From positions 1 to 36,172 of the forward strand of contig JBGTNI010000097.1 in the NCBI GenBank assembly GCA_041743105.1: 36,172 bases of DNA. The letters are read 5' to 3'. Source of the DNA: QHCE01 sp041743105. GTDB lineage: Bacteria; Actinomycetota; Actinomycetes; Mycobacteriales; QHCE01. The notes beneath the pieces are model-generated. The model saw nothing but the letters and a program-made list of their open reading frames with translations. It ran no database searches and was not told the origin of the DNA. Below, one piece after another: positions 7,789 to 14,845 of this stretch. How positions within the stretch are numbered: position 1 is the first letter of the stretch; the number at the start of each line of letters is the position of its first letter. The position numbers were made by a program, and so were the translations under genes.

Positions 7789-8571
7789 CTATTGGGCTTT
7801 CGGCGGATCGTTGACCAGCCGGTATCGGGCTAGCAGCACGCTGTCTGCGTGCAACAGTTGAGTCAACCGCAGCTGCCGCAGCTGCCGTGGCGGCGTGGGG
7901 TCGGAGCCGCTTCCGGCGACGATTCGGGGTCCGTCGCCCAGAACCAGCTGGGGCGAGAGGGTCAGACAAAGTTCGTTCACGAGCCCGGCCGCGGCCAGCT
8001 CGGCGAACAGACGCGGTCCGCCCTCGCAGAGCAGCTGAGTGAGACCGTGCTGGTGTAGCCACTTAATGGTCGCCGGCAGGTCCACCGTGTGTTCGCCGAT
8101 ACATTCGACCTCGGCCTGCCCGGCTAGCGCCGCGCGACGTGCCGGGTCGCTCCCGTGATGCGTTATCACCAAAGGAACGGCGGCAGAGCTCGACCAGGCA
8201 GGCACGGCCAGATCCAGGTCGAGGCTGCTGCTGATGATCACCAGTCGCGGAAGTACGGCGCGCCCGTTCGCGATTCGTCTGGCCTGCCGCCTAGGTCCGG
8301 TGGCCGGTGGCCGGTACTGCTCGTGCCGGAACGTCTGCGCGCCTACGATCACGGCGTCGCAGTGGTCGCGCAGCACCGCAAACACCGCTTTGTCCGGGGG
8401 ACCCGACAGCGGAGTGGAAACATCGTCGACCGTAGCCGCACCATCGGCGCTAGCGACGAAGTTCACCCGGAGCCATGGATCGACGGCCGGCACGTACAGC
8501 TGAGTGAGGCGCTGTTCGGAGAGTTCGTCATTGTCGCCCGGAGGCCAGAGTCGATGAAACGCAGGAATCAT
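7789..8571 (-). CDS. Pyrimidine reductase family protein (RibD C-terminal/DHFR-like)
   Basis: Member of the RibD reductase domain family, which reduces the ribosyl moiety of riboflavin intermediates or, in relatives, acts like dihydrofolate reductase. Visible motifs: WLRVNFVASADGAAT, the NADPH-site GAQTFRHEQYRPP, the LCEGGPRLFAEL glycine-rich loop, and a C-terminal LSPQLVLGDGPRI. No deaminase domain is present, and a Rv2671-like role is likely. Start choice is uncertain: the ATG at 8571 (MIPAFHRLW) lies 30 bp after the upstream gene's stop and gives a family-like N-terminus; ATGs at 8631 and 8658 are in frame and would overlap that gene. Confidence 0.88.
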   Translation of the reverse strand: MIPAFHRLWPPGDNDELSEQRLTQLYVPAVDPWLRVNFVASADGAATVDDVSTPLSGPPDKAVFAVLRDHCDAVIVGAQTFRHEQYRPPATGPRRQARRIANGRAVLPRLVIISSSLDLDLAVPAWSSSAAVPLVITHHGSDPARRAALAGQAEVECIGEHTVDLPATIKWLHQHGLTQLLCEGGPRLFAELAAAGLVNELCLTLSPQLVLGDGPRIVAGSGSDPTPPRQLRQLRLTQLLHADSVLLARYRLVNDPPKAQ

Positions 8572-8600
8572 GATGTCACGCGAACTCGCCCCATCCCAGA

Positions 8601-9839
8601 TCAGTTGTCCTGCTTGGTCTGTGGTTTCCATTCGGCGTCGTCTTTGTCGCGCTCCCACTTCAGCGTGATCTTGTCATTGGTACTCATGTCGAAAGTCGGG
8701 AACTTCTCCTCGAAGTAGTACTCATACCGATCCTCACGATAACTAGTGCCTGCCTCCTCGAGGGAACGTGGTTTACCGTCCTTGTCGAATGGCGGGATGT
8801 TGCTTTGCTGCGAATACACCGGAAGACCCGTTGTCGGGTCCACGTAGTACACGACGTGCAAGCCCTGGCCACCACTACCCTTCGGGGAGTACGGGTGCTG
8901 AAAGAATTCGATGTCAGCCCGCTTGAACGCCCAGACGAAGTGCTGTAGACCCAAGTATCCGTACTGTGCGCTCGGGATCGGCACGTAGTCCACCACAAAG
9001 CGGAGGTATTTCTTGTTTTCCTTGCCTGGCCCAGACTTCAGCTCGAGCTCTTCGACCTGGATCAAGTCGGGAAAGTCATCGGTGAAGTAGGCCAGGACCT
9101 TGTCGGCTTGCGCTTTGGTCAAGCCGAATATGTTGACTCCATCTCCGATGTTGTAAAGCGACTTTCGGAGTTCACAGCCTCCAAATCTAGCCTCTTGCCA
9201 TGTCTTGTCAAAAAGAGTGAGGTAACTCTTACCATCGATGCAGCGGTTTTCTGAAAGGCCTGATTCTCGTTCGAAGCTGAGAGCTTTGGTCTGGTAGTCA
9301 AATCTTATATCGGTGTTATAGCCGAAGCCGTCCGAAAGGTCTTTCTTATCGGACGTCATGGTCTCGCTCTTGGTGCGCACCTTTGTTTGAAGCATCATAT
9401 TTCGTACGGTCTCGAGGAAAAGTTTCCGCGAATTGACCTTGTCGAGGTCTTTGTTGGAGAGGTTGCCCGGATCGCCGAGCTTCGCGTATTCGGACCCCGC
9501 GTCGCTGCGTGGCGACGCGGGGGACTTATCGTCGTCCGACAGCAGCGCATAGGCACCGAAGCCTCCGGCCGCCAACAGGCCCAGCGTCACCACAACGACT
9601 AGTACGATCAGCGCTGCTTTCTTTCCGCCGCCCGAGCGTTGCGGCGGGTACGGGCCGTAGCCATACGGCGGGACCTGCTGCTCTGCGAGCGGCGCAGTCG
9701 GATAGGGAGCTTGTGCCGGGTTAGGCTGCGCGGCGCCAGATGGCCCAGGCTGGCCTGGATAGACCGATGGCTGCTGCGGCCAGCCGCTGGGAGGCTGGGG
9801 CGCACCGGGGTATTCGGGAGGGTACTGACCTGGGTGCAT
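8601..9839 (-). CDS. Proline-rich membrane-anchored hypothetical protein
   Basis: 412 residues. Residues 1-70 are rich in Pro, Gln, Gly and Tyr (MHPGQYPPEYPGAPQPP and similar). A single membrane helix follows a GGGKK stop at about residues 74-99 (ALIVLVVVVTLGLLAAGG), and an extracytoplasmic domain of about 300 residues follows. This is a type II-like topology common to envelope proteins in this order. The outer domain contains two cysteines (NRCIDG and GGCELR) that may pair; I do not recognise its family. The DNA of the outer domain is AT-richer and more repetitive in Lys/Asp codons than the N-terminus. It lies 23 bp downstream of the DUF3817 gene stop and may form an operon with it and with the reductase. 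Confidence 0.8.
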   Translation of the reverse strand: MHPGQYPPEYPGAPQPPSGWPQQPSVYPGQPGPSGAAQPNPAQAPYPTAPLAEQQVPPYGYGPYPPQRSGGGKKAALIVLVVVVTLGLLAAGGFGAYALLSDDDKSPASPRSDAGSEYAKLGDPGNLSNKDLDKVNSRKLFLETVRNMMLQTKVRTKSETMTSDKKDLSDGFGYNTDIRFDYQTKALSFERESGLSENRCIDGKSYLTLFDKTWQEARFGGCELRKSLYNIGDGVNIFGLTKAQADKVLAYFTDDFPDLIQVEELELKSGPGKENKKYLRFVVDYVPIPSAQYGYLGLQHFVWAFKRADIEFFQHPYSPKGSGGQGLHVVYYVDPTTGLPVYSQQSNIPPFDKDGKPRSLEEAGTSYREDRYEYYFEEKFPTFDMSTNDKITLKWERDKDDAEWKPQTKQDN

Positions 9840-9861
9840 CGTGGAGTTCCTTCGTTCGCGG

Positions 9862-10194
9862 TTACTTGTGGGCCAGAGTGGCTGATCGCTGAGAGGTTGT
9901 CTCGATGCGAGCCCAAGCTACGACTTTACGTTCCAGCCAAAACGACATGAACGGGATTGTCCCCGCTAGCAGTACTCCAACGGTGCGTAGCGGCGACCAG
10001 TGCAACGCACGAGCCAGTAGTACTGCGACAATCACGTAGCCGATGTAAAGCACGCCGTGGATCGGGCTCACAATTTCGGCCAGCGCGGGGCGATCGGCGA
10101 AGTATTTCAGCGGCATCGCCACCCCCACCAGCAGCAGCAGCCAGCAGCCGACCACGTACGCCATCACTCGGAACCGGGTTAGAGAGTCTGCCAC
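9862..10194 (-). CDS. DUF3817 integral membrane protein
   Basis: Small membrane protein of 110 residues with three hydrophobic helices. It matches the actinobacterial DUF3817 family: RFRVMAYVVGCWLLLLV, the motif VSPIHGVLYIGYV with a histidine in the membrane, and IPFMSFWLERKV near the end. The function is unknown. The frame is open further upstream, but the GTG at 10194 is preceded by AAGGAG at 4 bp spacing, which decides the start. It follows the next membrane gene by 40 bp on the same strand; this pair is common in actinobacteria. Confidence 0.88.
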   Translation of the reverse strand: MADSLTRFRVMAYVVGCWLLLLVGVAMPLKYFADRPALAEIVSPIHGVLYIGYVIVAVLLARALHWSPLRTVGVLLAGTIPFMSFWLERKVVAWARIETTSQRSATLAHK

Positions 10195-10234
10195 CGCTCT
10201 CCTTAAAGGCCGGGTGGGTAGCTGATAGCCGAGT

Positions 10235-10624
10235 CTATCGTTGACCGGTCGCGGCGCGGTGGAGGTCGGCCAAGTAGGCGTTATAGGCGTCGAGCTCCGG
10301 GTCGGGCTCAGGTTCGGCATAGTGTTCGGGTTTGAGATAGCCGGGCGGTTGGGTCGCCGCGGAGAACTGCGACGTGTCGGCGCCGTCGCTAAGGGCGCCG
10401 GCGCGATCACTAGTGGTGTCGTCTCGCATGGTGCGCCACCACATGTACGCCGCCGCTCCGGCAAAGAACGGCCACTCGATGGCGTAGGCGTAGCTGCGTA
10501 GGTTGCCAGCTTCACCACGTCGAAGCTGCCAGTAGCCCAGCGCCAAACACACCGCGACAACCAGCAACATCGCCACATGAAAGGCTACGGCGCGTGGTGT
10601 CCAAAACAAGCGTGACCGGAGCAC
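10235..10624 (-). CDS. Small membrane protein, conserved in actinobacteria
   Basis: 129 residues from a GTG at 10624. Two membrane helices are visible: AFHVAMLLVVAVCLALGYW (about residues 14-32, followed by QLRRGEAGN) and WPFFAGAAAYMWWR (about 51-64). The cytoplasmic C-terminus is acidic and contains EPEPDPELDAYNAYLADLH, a sequence pattern seen in proteins encoded beside DUF3817 in other actinobacteria. Such genes are sometimes labelled transcriptional regulators without support. No DNA-binding domain is visible here. Confidence 0.78.
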   Translation of the reverse strand: MLRSRLFWTPRAVAFHVAMLLVVAVCLALGYWQLRRGEAGNLRSYAYAIEWPFFAGAAAYMWWRTMRDDTTSDRAGALSDGADTSQFSAATQPPGYLKPEHYAEPEPDPELDAYNAYLADLHRAATGQR

Positions 10625-10683
10625 ACGCTTAGGTTACCGAGTCCGCAGCGCCGGACTGCGAGCCCAGCCCACAATTTCTCGCA

Positions 10684-10739
10684 AGCGGCCACAACCTAGG
10701 CGATTACAGCAACTTCGTGGAAACAACTGTGGGCCGCTG
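10684..10739. terminator. Hairpin downstream of vapC
   Basis: AGCGGCCACA (10684-10693) pairs with TGTGGGCCGCT (10729-10739), allowing one bulged base. It lies just past the vapC stop on the minus strand, so it may end the vapBC transcript. The loop contains TTCGTGGAAACAAC, close to the 7775-7788 sequence TTCGTGGACACAAC. Confidence 0.5.
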
Positions 10740-10747
10740 ACTGAAGC

Positions 10748-11188
10748 TCAGGCAGGTGGCTCTTCTAACGGGGCGCTCCATGCCAAGCCCGGGAAGCGCG
10801 CGAATCCGCGATCAGTCGTCATCCATGTCGCCGCGTGCTCGATCGCGAGGGCAGCATGGTAGGCATCGGGAACGAGATTGGCTCTAGCCTGAGACGTGCG
10901 ACAAAGGTCAACGAAGATCGGCCAGTGCTGCTCGCCTGCTCGGACGGGTATCGCAGCAGGGCCTTGACGTACTGCCTCGCAAAACTCGAGTGCGGTTTCA
11001 GGCGTTTCAGGCTCGGTGAATATTCGATGGTTGGTGACTATGCGCACGAAGCCAGAGAGCGCTAGCTCGCTGAGCCCCACCGGCTCGATCCCGACCAGCT
11101 TGTGTTCAAGCCATGCCTTGTACTCCTTGTGACGAGGACTCTCGCGGCGGAAGGCATAGACCAGAACGTTTACGTCAGGAATGAGCAT
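10748..11188 (-). CDS. vapC: Type II toxin VapC, PIN-domain ribonuclease
   Basis: PIN-domain endoribonuclease toxin of 146 residues. The first acidic residue of the active site is in MLIPDVNVLVYAF, the Glu in LSELALSGFVRI, and the late Asp residues in NLVPDAYHAAL and WMTTDRGFARF. All are intact, so the toxin is likely active. The ATG at 11188 (MLIPDV) is preferred over the one at 11200; either way the gene overlaps vapB, as usual for translational coupling. The C-terminus WSAPLEEP is typical of the mycobacterial subgroup that cuts tRNA or rRNA. Confidence 0.92.
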   Translation of the reverse strand: MLIPDVNVLVYAFRRESPRHKEYKAWLEHKLVGIEPVGLSELALSGFVRIVTNHRIFTEPETPETALEFCEAVRQGPAAIPVRAGEQHWPIFVDLCRTSQARANLVPDAYHAALAIEHAATWMTTDRGFARFPGLAWSAPLEEPPA

Positions 11189-11444
11189 TGCCGCTGACAT
11201 TGCCGTTGTCGCCGAGTAGTTCTGCTAGCTGTTCCTTATCTTCCAGGTTCACCCCAGGGCGGAAACCCGTGCCGCCGCCAGTAGGCAGCGATAGCACGGA
11301 CGTGGAGGGCCTGGCGACACTACGTTGTACCAGAAGCACATGTAGTGCGTCATCGAGGATCGACCCCAGCGGGCGGTGGGTTTGCGCTGCCACGACCTTC
11401 GCCTCAGCGAGTAGCCGATCGTTGATACTCACAGTAGTTCGCAT
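11175..11444 (-). CDS. vapB: Type II antitoxin VapB, ribbon-helix-helix
   Basis: 89-residue antitoxin. The N-terminal MRTTVSINDRLLAEAKVVA is a ribbon-helix-helix DNA-binding fold, and the Gly/Pro-rich C-terminal part (LPTGGGTGFRPGVNLEDKEQ) is the toxin-neutralising tail seen in this subgroup. It is the first gene of the vapBC operon and overlaps vapC by 14 bp. Upstream on the minus strand is TTATGTTAAG, a plausible -10 region, and a 12-bp palindrome 27 bp from the start that may be the autoregulatory operator. Confidence 0.9.
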   Translation of the reverse strand: MRTTVSINDRLLAEAKVVAAQTHRPLGSILDDALHVLLVQRSVARPSTSVLSLPTGGGTGFRPGVNLEDKEQLAELLGDNGNVSGNAHS

Positions 11445-11470
11445 AGCTGCATCTTAACATAACCCCGGTG

Positions 11471-11482
11471 CATCATGATGCT
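11471..11482. promoter_or_regulatory. 12-bp palindrome upstream of vapB
   Basis: GCATCATGATGC is a perfect palindrome 27 bp before the vapB start. It is a candidate VapBC autorepression site. The rest of the 11483-11602 gap holds a second palindrome, GGCCGACGATCGGCC (11550-11564), and no gene. Confidence 0.45.
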
Positions 11483-11602
11483 TTGAATTGTTAGATAGCT
11501 GGTAGACAGCCCATTTTAAGCTCGGTCATGGGCCGCGAGGGCCATGTGTGGCCGACGATCGGCCCACTGGTACTAACACAGATTTGACGGCAACATTGAG
11601 CC

Positions 11603-11914
11603 ATGCAGTATATGGTGCTAGGTCGCGACGGAACAGATCCCAATGCGATGATGCGCCGTCGTGCCGCGCGCGATGAGCATCTAGCTTTGGGTGAGCGAAT
11701 GAGTCGCTCCGGAACGTTGCTGTGCGCGGCGGCCCTGCTGGACGAACTGGGACAGATGGTCGGCTCGATGATGTTGGTGTCATTCCCCTCGCGGGTAGAG
11801 CTGGATGCGTGGCTAAGAATCGAGCCCTACATGATCGGCGGCGTGTGGCAGGACATTCAGATTCAATCCGCGCAATTAGGGCCTGCATTCGCCCATCTTC
11901 TTCACGCGGCGTAG
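11603..11914 (+). CDS. YCII-related domain protein
   Basis: 103-residue protein of the YCII/DGPF family, small dimeric ferredoxin-like proteins of mostly unknown enzyme activity. It starts MQYMVLGRDGTDPNAMMRRR, has the ARDEHLALGERM region with its conserved His, and ends with the typical EPYMIGGVWQDIQIQ strand. Length fits a complete single domain. It has no clear Shine-Dalgarno sequence and no operon partner, and sits between vapBC and the decayed region. Although the neighbourhood is degenerating, this gene looks intact. Confidence 0.85.
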   Translation: MQYMVLGRDGTDPNAMMRRRAARDEHLALGERMSRSGTLLCAAALLDELGQMVGSMMLVSFPSRVELDAWLRIEPYMIGGVWQDIQIQSAQLGPAFAHLLHAA

Positions 11915-12009
11915 CCGCAAGACCACGCCTGCGACCTCGGAAGTCCGTTTTCTTCTGTGCCACAGGTTCGGCGCGATATGGCCGGATAGAACGCCGTTAC
12001 ACGCAAGAT

Positions 12010-12049
12010 ACGTGGCGTCCCATCTAGCCGTTATCGCCCGATTGTCGCT
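12010..12049 (+). repeat. Left copy of a diverged 40-bp direct repeat flanking the decay island
   Basis: Starts ACGTGGCGTCCCATCT and ends GATTGTCGCT. It matches 13461-13500 at 33 of 40 positions by my count, with mostly transition differences. The two copies bracket the run of gene fragments. Confidence 0.75.
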
Positions 12050-12088
12050 CATGAAGATGATATTCGGATTATGTTTGTCGGGGTTTGG

Positions 12089-12279
12089 TCAGGACCCGTG
12101 GCTGGGGAGCTGCCGCGTGTGGGTGTCGTAGTCCAGCCGGGCCTTCTCGACCCTGTCCAGGTTTGCTGCCGACCAATCCACGAGTGTTGCGAACAGGGGC
12201 GCCAGGCTGCGCCCCAGTTCGCTGATTTCGTACTCCACCCGCGGCGGGATTTCGGGGTGGTAGGTGCGCAGTACGAGGC
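12089..12279 (-). pseudogene. HxlR-family regulator, 3' fragment
   Basis: The minus strand encodes the last 60 or so residues of an HxlR winged-helix regulator: LVLRTYHPEIPPRVEYEI, then SELGRSLAPLFATLVDWSA, ending at the stop at 12089-12091. These are the wing strand and the C-terminal dimer helix of the family. The helix-turn-helix and the start are missing; upstream the frame stops and the sequence abuts a dehalogenase fragment transcribed the other way. The gene is therefore broken at its 5' end. Confidence 0.8.
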
Positions 12280-12818
12280 ATCGCGTTCACGGAGACGATC
12301 GTGAAGCCAATGTCCTGGCAGGAGTTCCCCGAAGCCGCCCGCCCACTGTTCCAATCGATCAGGACCAGGGGTGTGGGCGAGGCCATGATTCTGGATGAGA
12401 ACGTGTTCATCGAACAGACGTTGCCGCGTACCGTCGCCTATGGTCTCAGCGAGGAAGACCTCGGCATCTATCGCAAGCCCTACCCCACCCGCAACAGCCG
12501 TCGTCCGCTACTGCAATGGCCACGAGCGATGCCGCTGGATGGGGAGCCGGCCGAGGTCGTGGCCAGGATCAAAATCTATGACCAGTGGCTGGCGGCCAGC
12601 GTCGAGGTGCCCAAGCTACTGCTCACCTTCGACCCCGGTCCTGGACAATGATGGGCCCAGAGACCATCGACTGGTGCGCCACCAACATAGCCAATCTCGA
12701 AATCGACAAGCACGGACTGGCTGGCCATCACACCCCAGAAGATCAGCCCGAGGCGATCGCCGCTGCCATCGCCGCCTGGGCAGACAGACACAACCTGCGA
12801 TCACACGGCGAGGGCTGA
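12280..12818 (+). pseudogene. Haloalkane dehalogenase, 5'-truncated and frameshifted
   Basis: C-terminal half of an alpha/beta-hydrolase haloalkane dehalogenase (full proteins have about 290-300 residues). Readable parts are ETIVKPMSWQEFPEAARPL, GVGEAMILDENVFIEQTLPR, RRPLLQWPRAMPLDGEP and VPKLLLTFDPGPG, after which the frame stops. The continuation is in the next frame: ETIDWCATNIANLEIDKHG and GLAGHHTPEDQPEAIAAAI, which includes the catalytic-His region GHHTPED. A one-base deletion near 12648 explains the shift. The nucleophile half is absent, and the left end joins the hxlR fragment head to head. This is a dead gene. Confidence 0.88.
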
Positions 12819-12985
12819 CACGCGATCTTCGAATACCTCGGGGTCTTCCACAACCGCCAACGCCGCCACAGCGCACGAGAGATGCTCACCTCCGCCTATG
12901 AAAAACTCACCCCGCAACCCCACCCGCGACATGAACCCACCACCCCAACTTCGGAAACGAGGGCACATCAAAGTCTCCGGACACA
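12819..12985 (+). mobile_element. IS3-family transposase remnant (3' end)
   Basis: Reading from 12819 gives HAIFEYLGVFHNRQRRHSAR followed by EMLTSAYEKLTPQ, the conserved C-terminal end of IS3-family DDE transposases. The catalytic core and orfA are missing. The sequence near 12957-12984, which ends TCTCCGGACA, looks like a decayed terminal inverted repeat. The remnant begins one base after the dehalogenase stop and ends where an NTF2-like fragment starts, so the element has been involved in the rearrangement of this island. Confidence 0.8.
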
Positions 12986-13198
12986 CCGGGCGATCAGTTC
13001 TCAACCTATCCATTCCACTGGAGAGATCAATGGACGGTTGTCGGGCGTGAGCGGGCTCATTCGCCGACCGGTGGAACATATGACACCCCCATGGCGCACA
13101 TCTACGAATTCGACGACACCGGGGCCGTAGTTTCCTTCACTGAGCTCGTGGATTCGGCGAGCGTTGTGACTGCGTTCGCCGGCGATGCCCAGCGATGA
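12986..13198 (+). pseudogene. NTF2-like (SnoaL/ketosteroid-isomerase fold) protein, 3' fragment
   Basis: One frame reads DQFSTYPFHWRDQWTVVGRE, then MAHIYEFDDTGAVVSFTELV and DSASVVTAF before the stop at 13196-13198. This is the C-terminal half of a SnoaL-like NTF2-fold protein. No start codon or N-terminal half is present; the left edge coincides with the IS3 remnant, which probably truncated it. Confidence 0.7.
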
Positions 13199-13240
13199 GG
13201 TGGACTTGTCTGAGGTCGCCCGCATAGCTGAATCAAGGTC

Positions 13241-13372
13241 ATGTGCCTTCGCTCTCAGCCTGCGAGTGGCCTGTCCACAGTCATGCTGCGGCGTCCCGAC
13301 CACCCGCTGGCGAGCGAGATCACTACCGTCGGCGGCGAGCAACTGGCGAGTGCACTGGCCCGCGTTTCGTAG
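13241..13372 (+). pseudogene. Unidentified small frame, probable gene remnant
   Basis: Forty-three residues starting MCLRSQPASGLSTVMLRRPD and ending GGEQLASALARVS. The composition is protein-like, and the end resembles the C-terminus of a larger protein. I do not recognise the family. It lies after the other fragments of the island. The rest of 13373-13562 holds the right direct repeat and the upstream region of the next gene. Confidence 0.35.
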
Positions 13373-13460
13373 TCGGGTGCGTGAGGGGCGAATCCGCGGA
13401 TTGACCTGCTACGGCGCTAAGGACGGGTTACAAGCTGCATACGGCGAGACTGGTAAAGAC

Positions 13461-13500
13461 ACGCGGCGTCTCATCTCGCCGTTATCACTTGATTGTCACT
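13461..13500 (+). repeat. Right copy of the diverged 40-bp direct repeat
   Basis: Starts ACGCGGCGTCTCATCT and ends GATTGTCACT; partner of 12010-12049. It lies about 60 bp before the PGRP gene, so it may also contain promoter signals. Confidence 0.75.
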
Positions 13501-13562
13501 AACGGCGATATAGTTCCCAACGCGCGTAGATAGGTAAGCAAGGTTATGCGATAGGGAGCTTT

Positions 13563-14774
13563 GTGCGCTTCGGGGGTATAAGTCCGATTGTGCTGATGGC
13601 TGTGGCCTTGATCGCTACGGTTGCGAGTACGTCCATGCCGTTCGAGCCCATGGCCGACCGCCGTTCGGATACACCAGCAAGCTCTCGAACAATGTCGTTA
13701 GGTAGTGCCCAAGCCCCGGAAACGGGGTCCACTGTTGCGCAACGCCAGCCTGCGGGGATACCGCTGGCGGGCGGTGTTACGCGGGTCGGTGATGCACCTG
13801 AGCGGGTACTGCGACGAACCGAGGCCCACGCTGCAAGGTTCTCAGCGGTAGGGGTGAGCTGGAAGTATGCCCAAGCGTCCGTCACCAGCGTAGCGCTCCG
13901 CACCAAGTCTGGACTGGGCCAGTCGTGGTCTGATTGGCATGCGACAACGGCGGAGGCGACGGGGCGCACCGCGGAGCGAGACGGCACGGGCGTCATCTGG
14001 ACTGGGCCGGCGACCGCTGTCGACGTTGCCGTTACGTCCCTAGGTGGCACGTCCGCCCGTGACGTGCGCGTGAGTTTGATCGACCCGGGTCGCCGGGCGG
14101 CCGATGCAACCGCCGCCGCACCGGAGATCACGTTGAAAGCCGGCCGAGCTCGACCGAACATTCGCAGCCGCTCTCAGTGGGGCGCCGACGAGAAGTTGAT
14201 GACCTGGACGCCACAGTATGCGGCCAAGGTTGCGGCGGTGGTGGTGCACCACACCGCGACGACCACTGACTATTCCGCGGACGAAGTGCCGGCCATCTTG
14301 CGCTCTATCTACCGCTACCACGCCGTCGAGCGAGGTTGGGGAGACATCGGTTACCACATCATCGTGGACAAGTTCGGCCGCGCTTGGGAAGGGCGAAGCG
14401 GTGGCCTGGATAACGCCGTCATTGGTGCGCACGCGCAAGGTTTCAACACCGGAACTTCAAGTGTGGCCCTGATTGGCAACTACGTCGGCAACGCCCCGTC
14501 ACAGTCCTCACTAGAGACCATGAGCCAGATGATCGCCTACAAGTTGGGCCCACAGGGCATCAAACCCACCGATACTGTCAGCCTCACCGGCGGCCCCAGC
14601 TCCAAGCACCCCTCACCAGGGGAGATCAGCGTTCCGGCGGTTATGGGGCACGAAGCAGTGGGACGGACAGCGTGTCCCGGCAGCCGACTCGATGCTGCCT
14701 TACCCGCACTTCGTGCGAGGGCGGCGACGTTTGTCGGCGCGGTGGCGGAGCTCGCTACACCAGCTACAGACTAA
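13563..14774 (+). CDS. Secreted peptidoglycan-recognition/N-acetylmuramoyl-L-alanine amidase family protein
   Basis: 403-residue exported protein. A signal peptide is visible at residues 1-25 (IVLMAVALIATVAS), followed by a family-typical region of about 170 residues. The amidase_2/PGRP domain starts at RSRSQWGADEK (about residue 200). Zinc ligands are likely the His in VVVHHTAT, the His in the VMGHEAVGRTACPGS segment, and the Cys in the same segment, replacing the Asp or Cys of relatives. The WGDIGYHIIVDKFGRAWEGR strand is typical. Cleaving the lactyl-peptide bond of peptidoglycan is the likely role. The GTG at 13563 follows AGGGAG at about 4 bp. Envelope genes follow on the same strand, 71 bp downstream. 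Confidence 0.9.
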   Translation: MRFGGISPIVLMAVALIATVASTSMPFEPMADRRSDTPASSRTMSLGSAQAPETGSTVAQRQPAGIPLAGGVTRVGDAPERVLRRTEAHAARFSAVGVSWKYAQASVTSVALRTKSGLGQSWSDWHATTAEATGRTAERDGTGVIWTGPATAVDVAVTSLGGTSARDVRVSLIDPGRRAADATAAAPEITLKAGRARPNIRSRSQWGADEKLMTWTPQYAAKVAAVVVHHTATTTDYSADEVPAILRSIYRYHAVERGWGDIGYHIIVDKFGRAWEGRSGGLDNAVIGAHAQGFNTGTSSVALIGNYVGNAPSQSSLETMSQMIAYKLGPQGIKPTDTVSLTGGPSSKHPSPGEISVPAVMGHEAVGRTACPGSRLDAALPALRARAATFVGAVAELATPATD

Positions 14775-14845
14775 ACTCCAATTTTGTTGTGCACCTAACA
14801 CTCCTGACGGCATGATGGTCCGCTGAGGAGGATACTCGGGGAAGG

